Assembly: GCF_002934685.1 (NCBI RefSeq)
Contig: NZ_NKHL01000107.1
Location: 1 to 64,000 of the forward strand
DNA length: 64,000 nt
Direction: 5' to 3'
Source: Pseudomonas bohemica
GTDB lineage: Bacteria; Pseudomonadota; Gammaproteobacteria; Pseudomonadales; Pseudomonadaceae
The stretch's first letter is position 1. The number at the start of each line of letters is the position of its first letter. The notes under the pieces were generated by a model. The model saw only the letters and a program-made list of their open reading frames with translations. It made no database searches and was not told where the DNA came from. Positions 8,733 to 17,875 of the stretch are shown piece after piece. Both the position numbers and the translations under genes were made by a program.

Positions 8733-9944
8733 CTACCAAGTCACCGGCAGAGTCTCCAGACCTTGGACGAAATGATCGCCCTTCCCCTCGATTTGCTCCT
8801 GGGGCACGGCAAACCGCAAGGTCGGGATACGCTCGAACAGCGTGGCAAATACAACCTGTAACTCAACTCGGGCCAGTGGCTGGCCGAGACACTGGTGAAT
8901 GCCATAGCTGAAGGCGACGTGGTGGTCAGCCTTGCGAGTAATGTCGAATTTCTGCGGCTGCTCGAAGGCCTCGGGGTCATGATTGGCCCCAGCGATCAGC
9001 GCAATCACGCCTTCGCCCTTGCGGATCAATTGCCCGGCCACTTCCACATCCTCAAGCGCTACGCGAAAGGCGTTGTAATGGACGATGGTGTGGTAACGCA
9101 GCATTTCCTCAACAGCATTGCGCAGCAGCGACGGGTCGTTGCGCAGCAGGGCCAGTTGGTCCTGGTTGCTGAGGAAACTGTGGACCCCTAGTGCCATCTG
9201 GTTAGCAGTGGTTTCGTGGCCGGCCATCAGCAGCAGTTCGGCCATGATCACCAACTCGCGATGGGACAGGTGGCCGGGGCGCACTTGCTCTATGATCAAG
9301 CGGCTGATCAAGTCTTCCTTGCCTTCAGGGGCTTTGGCGCGCTCCGTCACCAGTGCATCCAGATAGTTGAGGATGCGCTCGGAGGCGGCCTTGGGAATCG
9401 ACGGATCGACATCGAGCAAGACCTTGAGCCGGCTTTGCTCCTGGAAAAAACCGTGATCCTTGTTTGGCACATCGAGCAAACCTGCGATCACCTCGGAGGT
9501 CAGTGGCAGGAACAGGTCCTCCACCAGGTTTGCTGGCGGGCCTTTGTGCAGCATTTCATCGAGCAATCGATTGAAGATCGATTCGATCCGGGGCCGCATG
9601 GCGCCGACCCGCTTGATCATGAATTCCTTAGTAAGCATGCGCCGATGCCGGCCATGGTCCGGCGGGTCCATGCGAATGAACGCCGGCTCCAGGTCCAGCA
9701 CCGCATTGCGCGCGGCGGAAAGGCTCGGAAAGCCTGGAATGCTCGGGTTGCCACTGAAGCGGTTGTCGCCCAGCACTGCGCGTACATCGTCATAGCGGGT
9801 AAACAGCCAGGCGCTCGAACCATCCCACATGCGCACTTGCGCCGCGCCGGGTTGCTGTTGAAATTGCTGATATTCCTGCGGCGGTAAAAAGGGGCATTGC
9901 CTGGGCATGGGGAACGAGGCTTTGCTGAAAGGGCATGCAGACAT
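8733..9944 (-). CDS. Cytochrome P450 (bacterial class I)
   Basis: Haem-thiolate monooxygenase of 403 residues. Visible landmarks are the I-helix AGHETT at 241-246, ExxR as E280-R283 in EEMLRY, HxxxR as HGRHR near 97, and the haem loop FSYGIHQCLG with Cys352. It lacks a transmembrane anchor and looks like a soluble CYP105/107-type enzyme. The operon supplies its own [3Fe-4S] ferredoxin and reductase. The coding sequence ends TGG TAG. The paralogue at 51721 reads TGG GAG at the same point and continues into ferredoxin. Substrate unknown; hydroxylation of a hydrocarbon or aromatic is inferred from context. Confidence 0.95.
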   Translation of the reverse strand: MSACPFSKASFPMPRQCPFLPPQEYQQFQQQPGAAQVRMWDGSSAWLFTRYDDVRAVLGDNRFSGNPSIPGFPSLSAARNAVLDLEPAFIRMDPPDHGRHRRMLTKEFMIKRVGAMRPRIESIFNRLLDEMLHKGPPANLVEDLFLPLTSEVIAGLLDVPNKDHGFFQEQSRLKVLLDVDPSIPKAASERILNYLDALVTERAKAPEGKEDLISRLIIEQVRPGHLSHRELVIMAELLLMAGHETTANQMALGVHSFLSNQDQLALLRNDPSLLRNAVEEMLRYHTIVHYNAFRVALEDVEVAGQLIRKGEGVIALIAGANHDPEAFEQPQKFDITRKADHHVAFSYGIHQCLGQPLARVELQVVFATLFERIPTLRFAVPQEQIEGKGDHFVQGLETLPVTW

Positions 9945-10015
9945 GCTTGTTCTCCGATCAGTTTGAATTTCGACGCAGGGGCCCGCGCCGGTCGGGTGGC
10001 GGGCCCCTGAACCCG

Positions 10016-10711
10016 TTATAGGCCGCCGTTGACGTCCAGGGTCGCGCCGGTCACGTAGCGGGCATCGTCGCTCACCAGAAAGCCAACCACCGAAGCGATC
10101 TCTTCCGGCTCCGCGGCGCGTTGCAAACCGGTGCTGGCGATCAGTTTGTCGCGAAGCTCCTTGGGCACCTTCTCGCCCATCGCGGTATTAATGGTCCCAG
10201 GCGACACCGCCGCCACCCGTATACCGTGGGGCCCGAGGGGCTTGGCCAGGCTTTTGGTCAGATTGATGATCGCGGCTTTCGAACCGCCGTAGTCGGTCAC
10301 GCCACTGCCGATAGTGCCGACAATGGAGGCCAGGTTGACGATTACGCCACCGCCGCCGGCCTCGATCAGGCGCTTGGCGACTTCCTGGCTGAGGAAGAAC
10401 GGCGCTCGGGTATTTACCCCATAGGTAAAGTCATAGTCACTGGGGGCGATATCGAAAAACGTCTTGCCGTGCCATACGCCTGCGTTGTTGACCAGTACGC
10501 GGATAGTGCCGTACTCGGTATCGATGGCCTGGACGGATGCCTTGATCTGCTCATAGTCGGTCACGTCGCACTTGCGATAGGCGTAACCGCCCTTGCCCGC
10601 GTCGGCGATGTCCAGGCCTACCACGGTATAGCCCCGTTGCTGAAGATTCTGGCAAATGGCTTGCCCGGTCAGGCCGTTGGATCCTGTAACAACTGCCACT
10701 TTATCGGTCAT
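10016..10711 (-). CDS. SDR-family oxidoreductase (copy 1)
   Basis: 231 residues with classical short-chain dehydrogenase features: TGSNGLTG cofactor loop (residues 9-16), NNAG, and YGGSK as the catalytic Tyr-x3-Lys with a preceding Ser. It is the first gene of the P450 operon, so it probably oxidises the hydroxyl group that the P450 adds, or reduces a ketone later on. A sigma-70-like promoter and a TATTGG motif lie upstream. Confidence 0.9.
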   Translation of the reverse strand: MTDKVAVVTGSNGLTGQAICQNLQQRGYTVVGLDIADAGKGGYAYRKCDVTDYEQIKASVQAIDTEYGTIRVLVNNAGVWHGKTFFDIAPSDYDFTYGVNTRAPFFLSQEVAKRLIEAGGGGVIVNLASIVGTIGSGVTDYGGSKAAIINLTKSLAKPLGPHGIRVAAVSPGTINTAMGEKVPKELRDKLIASTGLQRAAEPEEIASVVGFLVSDDARYVTGATLDVNGGL

Positions 10712-10730
10712 ACCTACCTCGTCTCACCGT

Positions 10731-10759
10731 TAGTTATTGAAATTGTTTTGAGCGGTCAA
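10731..10759 (-). promoter_or_regulatory. Sigma-70-like promoter of the SDR-P450-ferredoxin operon
   Basis: Read on the minus strand, TTGACC (10759-10754), a 17-bp spacer and TAACTA (10736-10731) precede the start at 10711. The match is moderate and unproven. Confidence 0.4.
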
Positions 10760-10817
10760 TGGTGCCCAGCCAGTGGCTTGGGCCTGGTGCCAGATTCGGG
10801 GCAAACAGGCGCCAGGT

Positions 10818-10825
10818 CCAATAGG
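10818..10825 (-). promoter_or_regulatory. TATTGG motif upstream of the P450 operon
   Basis: Minus-strand CCTATTGGACCTGGCGCC, about 107 bp before the SDR start and some 60 bp upstream of the proposed -35. It is the fullest version of the shared left-cluster element, which places it as an upstream activator site rather than a core promoter. It lies in the 165-bp gap 10712-10876. Confidence 0.5.
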
Positions 10826-10876
10826 ATTTAGAGAGGCTCTGAGAGTGGTTTCCTCTTGTTGAAGAGACTCAGAGCT

Positions 10877-12544
10877 TTAGCGCGGGATGATCAGGCCGGC
10901 CGCTTCGCGGTCCCAGCAGTCTGGGGTGACGCCCTCGTCGCGCAGCAGGTATTTTTCCACCCGCTCGCTGGGTGTCTTGGGCAACTGCTGGCGCACGGCG
11001 ATGTAGCGCGGGATGGCGAAGTAGGCAATGCGGGACTCACACCAGCGAATCAGCTCGACCTCGGTAATGCTGTGTTCGTCCTTGAGCACAATGACCGCCT
11101 TCACATCGTCCTCGCCCAACTCCGAAGGCACCCCCACCACGCAGGATTCGAGCACCGCCGGATGGGCATTGAGCACTGCCTCGACCTCGAACGAGGAGAT
11201 GTTTTCGCCGCGCCTGCGCAAGGCTTGTTTCTTGCGATCCACGTAATAGAAATACTCATCGGCATCGCGGGTCGCCAAGTCGCCGGTATGAATCCACAGG
11301 TTCTGGAACAGCTCCAGTGTGGCTTCGGGTTTCTTGTAATAACCATTCGTGCCCAAGTACATGCGCTGCGGCCGCACCACCAACTCACCGACCTGTCCCA
11401 CGGCCACGTCGTTGCCACGCTCGTCCACCAGCTTGACGTCGTAGCCGCTGATGGCCTTGCCACAAGAGCCGGCTCGCCGCTCGTACATCGGGTTGACCAG
11501 GCAGCTGTTGCACTCGGTCATTCCATAGAGTTCCAGCAGGCGGGTATTGAAGCGCTGTTCGAAGCCATGCCACAGATGCTTGGGCGCAGCCGCCCCGACC
11601 ATCAGGCGCAAAGGATTGTCGGCGTCCTCGGGCCGGGGTTCCTGCTTCATCAGAATCGACAGGATGCCACCGATGTACTTTGCCGAGGTGCACTGCCAGG
11701 TACGGCAGTCATCCATCATTCGGCTGGCGGAAAATCGCTCCACCAGCACCGCCTTGGCGCCGGTAAGGATGGCCGGGCCGGTGGTGCCATGGGCACTGGT
11801 GTGAAAGAACGGCAAGCCGGTGTACAGCACGTCGTCATCGGTGTATTGCGAGTATTTGACCGCCTGGGCCCATATTTCATACCAGTAATGATGACTGATC
11901 ATCACACCCTTGGACTGCCCGGTGGTGCCGGAGGTGTAGGAAATCGTCGCCAGGTCGCGGAAGTCCACGACAATAGCGGGCGCCGTCTCGGCCTGGTCGG
12001 CTAGCGCTTCGAAGTCCAGGCTCTGCACGCCCGGCCAGGTGCTGTGAACGACAGACAGCCCAGTGGCGACCATGACGCAATGACGCAATTTAGGCAGTTG
12101 GTCGGCGATGGCGTCCAGGACTGGCAGATAGGCGTCACTGGCCACCAGAGCGACGCAATCGGCCTGGTCGATCTGATAGGCCAGGCCGGCGCCCTTAAGG
12201 GCCACGTTAATCGGCACGCTGACCGCGCCGATACGGTTCAGGCCGAACCAGCTTGTCAGGAATTGCGGACAGTTGGGCAACATCAACGCTACCTTGTCGC
12301 CCGGCTTGATTCCCAGGGCGAGCAAGCCGTTGGCCACTCGATTAATCTGTTGATTGAGCTGCTCATAGGTAATGGCGTGGTCACGAAACTGGAACACTTC
12401 GCGATACGGATGTTCACGCGCCTTGTCTTCGATGATGCGGCCCAGCACTCGGTCGCTCTGGGCGTATTCGGGGAGTCGAAAGCTCGCCCATTGACGAGCC
12501 GCGCGCTCGAACTTGTCATCCCATTGACCCATGGTCTGGCTCAC
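10877..12544 (-). CDS. AMP-forming acyl-CoA synthetase (CaiC-like)
   Basis: Activates a carboxylic acid to its CoA ester through an acyl-AMP. 555 residues with the P-loop YTSGTTGQSKGV (about 207-218), LYGMTE, the hinge region YFYYVDRKKQALRRRGEN and the C-terminal lysine in PSERVEK. The start is GTG at 12544 or ATG at 12532; neither has a strong ribosome site. It ends the operon 15023-10877 with a thioesterase, a [2Fe-2S] ferredoxin and a reductase. The substrate acid is not known. The family resemblance is to crotonobetaine/carnitine-type ligases. Confidence 0.9.
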   Translation of the reverse strand: MSQTMGQWDDKFERAARQWASFRLPEYAQSDRVLGRIIEDKAREHPYREVFQFRDHAITYEQLNQQINRVANGLLALGIKPGDKVALMLPNCPQFLTSWFGLNRIGAVSVPINVALKGAGLAYQIDQADCVALVASDAYLPVLDAIADQLPKLRHCVMVATGLSVVHSTWPGVQSLDFEALADQAETAPAIVVDFRDLATISYTSGTTGQSKGVMISHHYWYEIWAQAVKYSQYTDDDVLYTGLPFFHTSAHGTTGPAILTGAKAVLVERFSASRMMDDCRTWQCTSAKYIGGILSILMKQEPRPEDADNPLRLMVGAAAPKHLWHGFEQRFNTRLLELYGMTECNSCLVNPMYERRAGSCGKAISGYDVKLVDERGNDVAVGQVGELVVRPQRMYLGTNGYYKKPEATLELFQNLWIHTGDLATRDADEYFYYVDRKKQALRRRGENISSFEVEAVLNAHPAVLESCVVGVPSELGEDDVKAVIVLKDEHSITEVELIRWCESRIAYFAIPRYIAVRQQLPKTPSERVEKYLLRDEGVTPDCWDREAAGLIIPR

Positions 12545-12574
12545 TCACTTTGTTTTGATTGTTGGGCGCAAACA

Positions 12575-13438
12575 CTAACCACTCTGGCTCTCGCGCAACA
12601 GGCCTTCCTGCATCGCAGTGGCAACCAGCACCCCGTCCTGATACAGCGATCCGCTCCCCAAGCCCCGGTTGTTCACAGCGCCCGGCCCAGCGAGGTCGTA
12701 GTAAAACCAGCGGTCCGGTTGCACGGCGGCATGAAACCACATGGCATGATCGAGACTGGCCGCGTGCGCCGAAGGATCAAGGGCTCCTACCCCCCGTGGG
12801 CGCATGGCGGTGTTCATCAGGTCCATGTCACAGACGTACGCCAGCAGCGCCTGACACAGCAGCGGATCGTCGCCACAGGGTTCACGCAACCGGCACCAGA
12901 TACCGTTGACCGGGTCGCGAGGTCCAGGCCTGACCCACGAACGCCAATGCTCGCTGCGCCGTTCGAAAAGGCTCATCAGCAAGGGCGTGTGAGAGTGACA
13001 GCCAGCGAGTAAGGGCAGTTCGTCAGCGTAGTACTCGGCCTCTGAGATCATCCCCAAGGGGGGCGTCACACTAGGCATTGGGCTCAGGCGCCGATGCACG
13101 CCCTCCGCATGCTGGAACGATGCGGCGCCGCTGAAAATAGGCCGGCCCTCCTGACATGCCAGCAGCAAGCGCGTGCTGAAATTGCGCCCATCACGTATCG
13201 GCTGGACGTTGAAACTGATGGTTTTTTGCACATCACCGGGCTGGAGAAAATAGCCTTGCATGGAATGCAGGTGATGGGCCTCGGGCACGGTTTGGCCCAT
13301 GGCCATGATCGACTGGCCAAGCATTTGTCCGCCGTATACCCGTTGCGCGCCAGAGGTCAGCGAAGAACCGTTGAACAGCCATTGATCCTGGCGTTCAAGC
13401 CGCAGCAGGCACAGCAAGTCACTTACCGTAACCGCCAT
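12575..13438 (-). CDS. Acyl-CoA thioesterase II (TesB-like)
   Basis: Double hot-dog thioesterase of 287 residues. The TesB landmarks YGGQMLGQS near residue 35, CDMDLMNTAMRPRG (Asp), SLDHAMWFH and the C-terminal QEGLLR (Gln) are all present. It lies between the ligase and the ferredoxin and would release a free acid from a CoA intermediate or protect the CoA pool. TesB enzymes are broad, so the substrate cannot be read from sequence. Confidence 0.92.
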   Translation of the reverse strand: MAVTVSDLLCLLRLERQDQWLFNGSSLTSGAQRVYGGQMLGQSIMAMGQTVPEAHHLHSMQGYFLQPGDVQKTISFNVQPIRDGRNFSTRLLLACQEGRPIFSGAASFQHAEGVHRRLSPMPSVTPPLGMISEAEYYADELPLLAGCHSHTPLLMSLFERRSEHWRSWVRPGPRDPVNGIWCRLREPCGDDPLLCQALLAYVCDMDLMNTAMRPRGVGALDPSAHAASLDHAMWFHAAVQPDRWFYYDLAGPGAVNNRGLGSGSLYQDGVLVATAMQEGLLRESQSG

Positions 13439-13445
13439 GCCTCTA

Positions 13446-13757
13446 TCAACCCGGCATCGAGACGATTAGGCCATGTAGCTCCGGGGTGATTTCGATCTGG
13501 CAACTGAGCCGGCTATTGCTGCGCACGTCGCTGGCGGCGCTGAGCATGTCTTGCTCGAAATCGCAGGCAGGCCCGACGATCTCCATCCACGCTGGGTCTA
13601 CGTACACCTGGCAGGTAGCGCAGCTGCAAGCACCGCCGCATTCGGCGACGATACCTTCGACCATGTTGTCCATGGCTCCCTGCATCACCGAACTGCCCAA
13701 GGGCACCTCGAATTCGACTGCCTGGCCATTGGGTTGGATGTATTTGATGACGGGCAT
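13446..13757 (-). CDS. [2Fe-2S] putidaredoxin-type ferredoxin (orphan)
   Basis: 103 residues. The ligands are C40-x5-C46-x2-C49 in ECGGACSCATC and a distal Cys86 in RLSCQIE, the adrenodoxin/putidaredoxin pattern. It pairs with the reductase immediately upstream (18-bp gap). No P450 or oxygenase of the matching class lies in this operon; the nearest is the truncated P450 at 17476. It may therefore have lost its partner or may serve a distant enzyme. Confidence 0.93.
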   Translation of the reverse strand: MPVIKYIQPNGQAVEFEVPLGSSVMQGAMDNMVEGIVAECGGACSCATCQVYVDPAWMEIVGPACDFEQDMLSAASDVRSNSRLSCQIEITPELHGLIVSMPG

Positions 13758-13775
13758 GATGACTACCTTTTGTTT

Positions 13776-15023
13776 TTAGTTGAGTGGTAACGCTGCGTCG
13801 ACAGGGACCAGCAACGATTTGAGCTGGATGTCTTCATCGGCCAACTGTTGGGCGTTGACCTCAATGTTCTCGGTAATCAGGCGCTTGCTGAACATGAATT
13901 CCTGCGGGCGATTGACACAGTCGGCGGCAATCAACTTGCCCTGCTTGAGGTAGAACGCACAAAAACTGCGCCCAACCTCACGGTCGCCCCGCACCACCAC
14001 TTGATCGTAACCCTGATTGAGGCCGGCGATCTGCAGTTTCACGTCGTACTGATCGGACCAGAACCAGGGAAGTGCGGCGTAGGGTTTGTCCTTGCCACAC
14101 AGGGCGGCGGCTGCGCTTTTTGCCTGTTCGGTTGCGTTAGGGACCGATTCGAGGCGGATGAACCCGTAATAGGGCGATGGGTGCAGGGTGCAGTCGCCCA
14201 CGGCGACGATATCCGGGTCGGCCGTGCGGGCACAGGCATCCACCAGAATGCCGTTGTCAGTGGCCAACCCAGCCTGGGCGGCCAGTTCCACATTGGGAAC
14301 CACGCCCACGCCGATGATCACCAGGTCAGCGGCGAACAGTCGGCCATCGGCGCACAATACCCGCTCGACCCGGCCGTCACCGGCAAAACCACTGACAGCC
14401 ACCGCCGTCTGAATGCTTACCCCTTCCTGCTCGTGCACCCGTTGGAAAAATGCCGAGACCTGTGGCGCAGTCACCCGGGCGAGCACGCGGTCGGCCATTT
14501 CCAGCACCGTGACCTGCATGCCCAGTTGATTGAGCACCGCGGCGGTCTCCAGGCCGATGTAGCCACCGCCGACAATCACTGCGCGGCCTTGGGGCCGCAC
14601 CACCTGACGGATACGGTCGATATCTTCGATATTGCGCAGGTAGTGAACCCCCGCCAGTTCAGAGCCGGGCAAGTTGACGGTCCTCACCCGCGTGCCGGTG
14701 CAAATCGCCAATTTGGCGTACGCGAGTTCTTCGCCGCTCGCCAGGGTCAGCGTCTTGGCCTGGCGGTCGATGGACTCGACGCGCACTCCCAAGCGAAATT
14801 CGATGCCATGCCGCCCATAAGCGTCGGCGGGGCGAATCAATAGCTCATCGACCGTCTTCTCGCCCAGCAGATAAGCCTTGGACAGCGGCGGGCGATGGTA
14901 GGGAATGAAAGATTCGTCGCCGACAACCAGGATTGGGCCGTCCCAGCCCTCTTGACGCAAGCTGGGCGCCAGTTGCGCGGCGGCATGGCTGGCGCCGATG
15001 ATGATGCAGGGAAGTTGCGGCAT
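13776..15023 (-). CDS. Putidaredoxin-reductase-like FAD protein
   Basis: 415 residues. FAD motif IIIGASHAAAQLA at residues 6-18, YHRPPLSKAYL, NAD motif VIVGGGYIGLETA (about 150-162) and VAVGDCT. It is the first gene of the operon 15023-10877 and partners the [2Fe-2S] ferredoxin. The 183-bp gap upstream (15024-15206) has two TATTGG motifs on the minus strand. Confidence 0.93.
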   Translation of the reverse strand: MPQLPCIIIGASHAAAQLAPSLRQEGWDGPILVVGDESFIPYHRPPLSKAYLLGEKTVDELLIRPADAYGRHGIEFRLGVRVESIDRQAKTLTLASGEELAYAKLAICTGTRVRTVNLPGSELAGVHYLRNIEDIDRIRQVVRPQGRAVIVGGGYIGLETAAVLNQLGMQVTVLEMADRVLARVTAPQVSAFFQRVHEQEGVSIQTAVAVSGFAGDGRVERVLCADGRLFAADLVIIGVGVVPNVELAAQAGLATDNGILVDACARTADPDIVAVGDCTLHPSPYYGFIRLESVPNATEQAKSAAAALCGKDKPYAALPWFWSDQYDVKLQIAGLNQGYDQVVVRGDREVGRSFCAFYLKQGKLIAADCVNRPQEFMFSKRLITENIEVNAQQLADEDIQLKSLLVPVDAALPLN

Positions 15024-15110
15024 GGACGATCCTCTTCTTCGCCTTTGCGGCAGATCCTGACACGCGGCGTTTTTTGTTGGTTTGGGCCGATATTTGCGCG
15101 GCCCTGGCTG

Positions 15111-15145
15111 CCAATATCCGAATTGGCGGGACGCAGGTCCAATAG
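15111..15145 (-). promoter_or_regulatory. Two TATTGG motifs before the orphan reductase operon
   Basis: Minus strand: CTATTGGACCTGCG at 15145-15139 and GATATTGGCAGCC with its core at 15116-15111, 28 bp apart and about 116 and 88 bp before the start at 15023. The first is close to the element before the P450 operon. Confidence 0.45.
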
Positions 15146-15206
15146 TTTTTGACTCTGTAGTGAGAGCGAAGCGCTCTGGCTCGCACCCTCAGCGGTCAGA
15201 ACCGTG

Positions 15207-16010
15207 TCAGGCAGGTTGCCGCAGGCCTCGCCAGGCCAGCGTCCCGCCATCCACCGGAAACACTGCACCGGTCAGAAACGACGCCTCGTCACTGGCCAGA
15301 AAGCACACCAGGTTGGCTACTTCCAAAGCGGTGCCCAGGCGCGGGATCAGGTGCGAACCGGACATGCGTGCCATTGCAGTCGCGCGGTCGGCAAAGCTGG
15401 ACACACTGGCTTCGAACATCGGCGTGGCGATGCCGCCGGGCGCATAGCCGACGCAGCGGATACCATCTTCGGCCAGGTCCTGCGCAATGGCCTTGGTCAA
15501 CAGTTTCACCCCGCCTTTGCTGGCGCTATAGGCCGGTCGCCCTGGGTAGGCAACGGTGCTCGCGACTGACGCACCGTTGATGATCACCGGCCCATGGCGA
15601 GAACGGCGCAAGTGCGGCGTGGCGAACTTGGCGGCCAACCAGATGGCCTTGAGGTTGATGTCCATGATGGCGTCCCAGGTTTCTTCGCCAAGTTCCTCGA
15701 TGCGCTGGGGTTTGCCGGTCAGGCTGGTTTCGGTGACCCCGGCGTTATTGATCAACACATCGATACCGCCGGCCTGGCGCGCCGTATCGTCGATCATCCG
15801 GCGAATGTCCGCACTGCTACGCAGGTCAACCCTTGCCTCGAGGACTTGTGCCCCCAAATTGCGGATCTGGCTGGCCACTTCGGCGCAGCTCTGGATATCG
15901 GCCAATGTGACCCAGGCGGCACCACGGCGCGCCGCTTCAAGGGCAATGGTGCGACCCATGCCCTGTGACGCTCCGGTGACGATTAGGGTTTTTCCGTCGA
16001 GTCGACTCAT
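15207..16010 (-). CDS. SDR-family oxidoreductase (copy 2)
   Basis: 267 residues, classical SDR: TGASQGMG at 12-19, NNAG near 90, Ser and YSASK catalytic motif near 160, and PGGIATPM after it. It is a monocistronic gene with its own TATTGG motif and diverges from the efflux protein at 16249. Probably oxidises a secondary alcohol or 3-hydroxyacyl-CoA. The substrate is not known. Confidence 0.9.
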   Translation of the reverse strand: MSRLDGKTLIVTGASQGMGRTIALEAARRGAAWVTLADIQSCAEVASQIRNLGAQVLEARVDLRSSADIRRMIDDTARQAGGIDVLINNAGVTETSLTGKPQRIEELGEETWDAIMDINLKAIWLAAKFATPHLRRSRHGPVIINGASVASTVAYPGRPAYSASKGGVKLLTKAIAQDLAEDGIRCVGYAPGGIATPMFEASVSSFADRATAMARMSGSHLIPRLGTALEVANLVCFLASDEASFLTGAVFPVDGGTLAWRGLRQPA

Positions 16011-16134
16011 GATGGCTCCTTGGAGGTGTTTATTTCGCGGAAGGGTTCATTGCACTGGACTCAAGCCCTGCGCCAACCGCAGGACACGCCCGTAGTGACG
16101 ATGGAAGCACTAGAGCATCGCTGGAGTGTCGGGG

Positions 16135-16142
16135 CCAATAGG
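16135..16142 (-). promoter_or_regulatory. TATTGG motif upstream of SDR copy 2
   Basis: Minus-strand AATCCTATTGGCCCCGAC, about 125 bp before the start at 16010, in the 238-bp divergent gap 16011-16248. I see no other clear element in that gap. Confidence 0.45.
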
Positions 16143-16248
16143 ATTATCCGCTCAACTCAGAGGGCTTAACGATTAGTAAAAATCCACCAGCCCTTTACCC
16201 TCAAGCAGCACCCCGCCCCTGACAAAAAACAGAAGACTCGCCAAACTC

Positions 16249-17457
16249 ATGGATCTCCTAACCTCGCGCTACACGATTATTTTCTTCGCGATGATCATGG
16301 CCCTGGCGCCCCTGGCCAGTGCCACTTACATTCCCGCCTTCCCGGCCATTGGCCTGGCACTGAACGCCAGCGCCAGCGACGTGCAACTGACCCTCAGCGC
16401 CTACATGCTGGGCATGGCCCTGGCGCAACCGATCTACGGGCCGCTAGCCGACCGCTGGGGACGAAAATCGATGATTGTGCTGGGCACCTCGGTGTTTGCT
16501 TTCGCCAGCCTGGGCTGCCTGATCAGCCCCAGCATTGAACTGCTGATTGTCTGCCGCTTCCTCCAGGCCTTTGGTGCCGCCGGCGGGTTGGTGTTGTCCC
16601 AGGCCATGGTGCGCGACCTGTTCCAGCCGCTCCAGGCGGCGCGGATGCTGGCCTACATCGGCGGGGTCCAGGCCATGGCACCCGCCGTCGGGCCACTACT
16701 GGGCGGGGCTATTTTGCTTGGCCTGGGCTGGCGGGCGATCTTCGCGGTGTTCCTGGTATTGGCCGCCGTCGTGCTGTTCACGGTCATTACCCAACTGCCA
16801 GAAACCCTCGACCCTGCACGTCGGCAACGAATGTCGCCAGCTACCATCTTGCGCAATTATCGCAGCGTACTGGGCAATCGACTGTTCCTCGGCCACAGCC
16901 TGACCCTGGGCTTCATGACCGGCGGTTTCTACAGTTTCATGTCCGGAGCCCCCTTCGTGCTGATCGAGTTGCGCGGTATGCCAGCCGGCCAGTTTGGTGG
17001 TTATTACCTGCTGACGATCCTGGGTTTCATCAGTGGCAGCTTTCTCACGGTGCGCTTGAGCCGCAGCCTTTCCAGCCATGGGGTGGTGATACTCGGTGGG
17101 TTACTGCTGGCCGGTGGCGGGGCATTGATGATGGTGCTGGAACTGGCGGGGGTTCGCACTGCATGGGCGGTCCTTGGACCACAGGTGGTTTTCACCCTGG
17201 GCTCCGGGATCATGATGGCACACCTCATCAGTGGTGCCCTGCTGCCCTTCCCCGGCATGGCCGCAACAGCGGCGGCAGCCATGGGCTTCATTCAGATGTC
17301 GGCCGGCGCGCTGACCAGCGCCCTGGTCTCTAGGGCCTACGACGGCACCGCGCTACCGATGACCTTGCTGAGCGCCGCTTGCGGTGTCTTCGCCCTGCTC
17401 GGCTACCTGCTGCTGGTCGGCCAGCAGGCGGCACGAACCCTGCGCTGCACACCTTGA
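16249..17457 (+). CDS. Bcr/CflA-type MFS efflux protein
   Basis: 402 residues with twelve predicted membrane helices. The motif A loop GPLADRWGRKS follows helix 2, and YMLGMALAQPIYG and CRFLQAFGAAGG are typical of the Bcr/CflA drug:proton antiporters. It could export the substrate or toxic phenolic or quinone intermediates. A paralogue of the same subfamily lies at 37579. Confidence 0.9.
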   Translation: MDLLTSRYTIIFFAMIMALAPLASATYIPAFPAIGLALNASASDVQLTLSAYMLGMALAQPIYGPLADRWGRKSMIVLGTSVFAFASLGCLISPSIELLIVCRFLQAFGAAGGLVLSQAMVRDLFQPLQAARMLAYIGGVQAMAPAVGPLLGGAILLGLGWRAIFAVFLVLAAVVLFTVITQLPETLDPARRQRMSPATILRNYRSVLGNRLFLGHSLTLGFMTGGFYSFMSGAPFVLIELRGMPAGQFGGYYLLTILGFISGSFLTVRLSRSLSSHGVVILGGLLLAGGGALMMVLELAGVRTAWAVLGPQVVFTLGSGIMMAHLISGALLPFPGMAATAAAAMGFIQMSAGALTSALVSRAYDGTALPMTLLSAACGVFALLGYLLLVGQQAARTLRCTP

Positions 17458-17475
17458 GCATCGGGTGGGAAGCGT

Positions 17476-17739
17476 TCATTGCGCCTTAAAGCGGATCGGC
17501 AATGACTTCAGCCCGCTGATGAAATTGGACTGCAGCAACCGCGGCTCCCCAGCAAGCTCCACTGATCTGAGGCGGGGCAACAAGGCGTCGAACAGGATAC
17601 CCATGTCAAGCTTGGCCAGGTGCTGGCCAATGCACATGTGCGGGCCATTGCCAAAAGCGAGATGGTTATTGGGCGTACGCATGATGCTGAAATCATCTGG
17701 CCGCTCGAATACTCGTGGGTCGCGGTTGGCTGATGGAAC
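17476..17739 (-). pseudogene. 3' remnant of a cytochrome P450
   Basis: 87 codons of a P450 C-terminus. The open frame begins [14 protein letters not shown], continues through the haem-binding loop [14 protein letters not shown] with the cysteine, and ends at the natural stop. Everything upstream of the K'/meander region is missing: the frame is closed by TAG at 17740-17742, exactly where the CCTATTGG motif begins. It is a different P450 type from the two intact ones. The FGxGPHxCxGQ form is common in CYP101/CYP108-like enzymes that use [2Fe-2S] ferredoxins. Confidence 0.85.
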
Positions 17740-17746
17740 CTATTGG
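17739..17746 (+). promoter_or_regulatory. TATTGG motif at the P450 breakpoint
   Basis: CCTATTGGCTGGACC on the plus strand, 137 bp before the ferredoxin start at 17876 and abutting the end of the P450 remnant. A rearrangement seems to have joined a promoter region to the truncated gene. Confidence 0.4.
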
Positions 17747-17875
17747 CTGGACCTTGCCGCGAGCCTTGCTCATACCCTACTTGTTATTTGGCATAAAAAA
17801 CCATCAAGCCTCCACTAACAAAAACCGCCTTCTGTTAGCGATCACAACCGCCAACTGGGGAAAAGGGAGACAACA

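Noticed and set aside
10856..13012. Plus-strand open frames of 382 and 322 codons
   Set aside because: Antisense to the acyl-CoA ligase and TesB genes; no ribosome sites or family motifs.
17476..17739. A complete small haem protein
   Set aside because: It contains only the P450 C-terminal third, with no I-helix or ExxR; it is a truncated gene.
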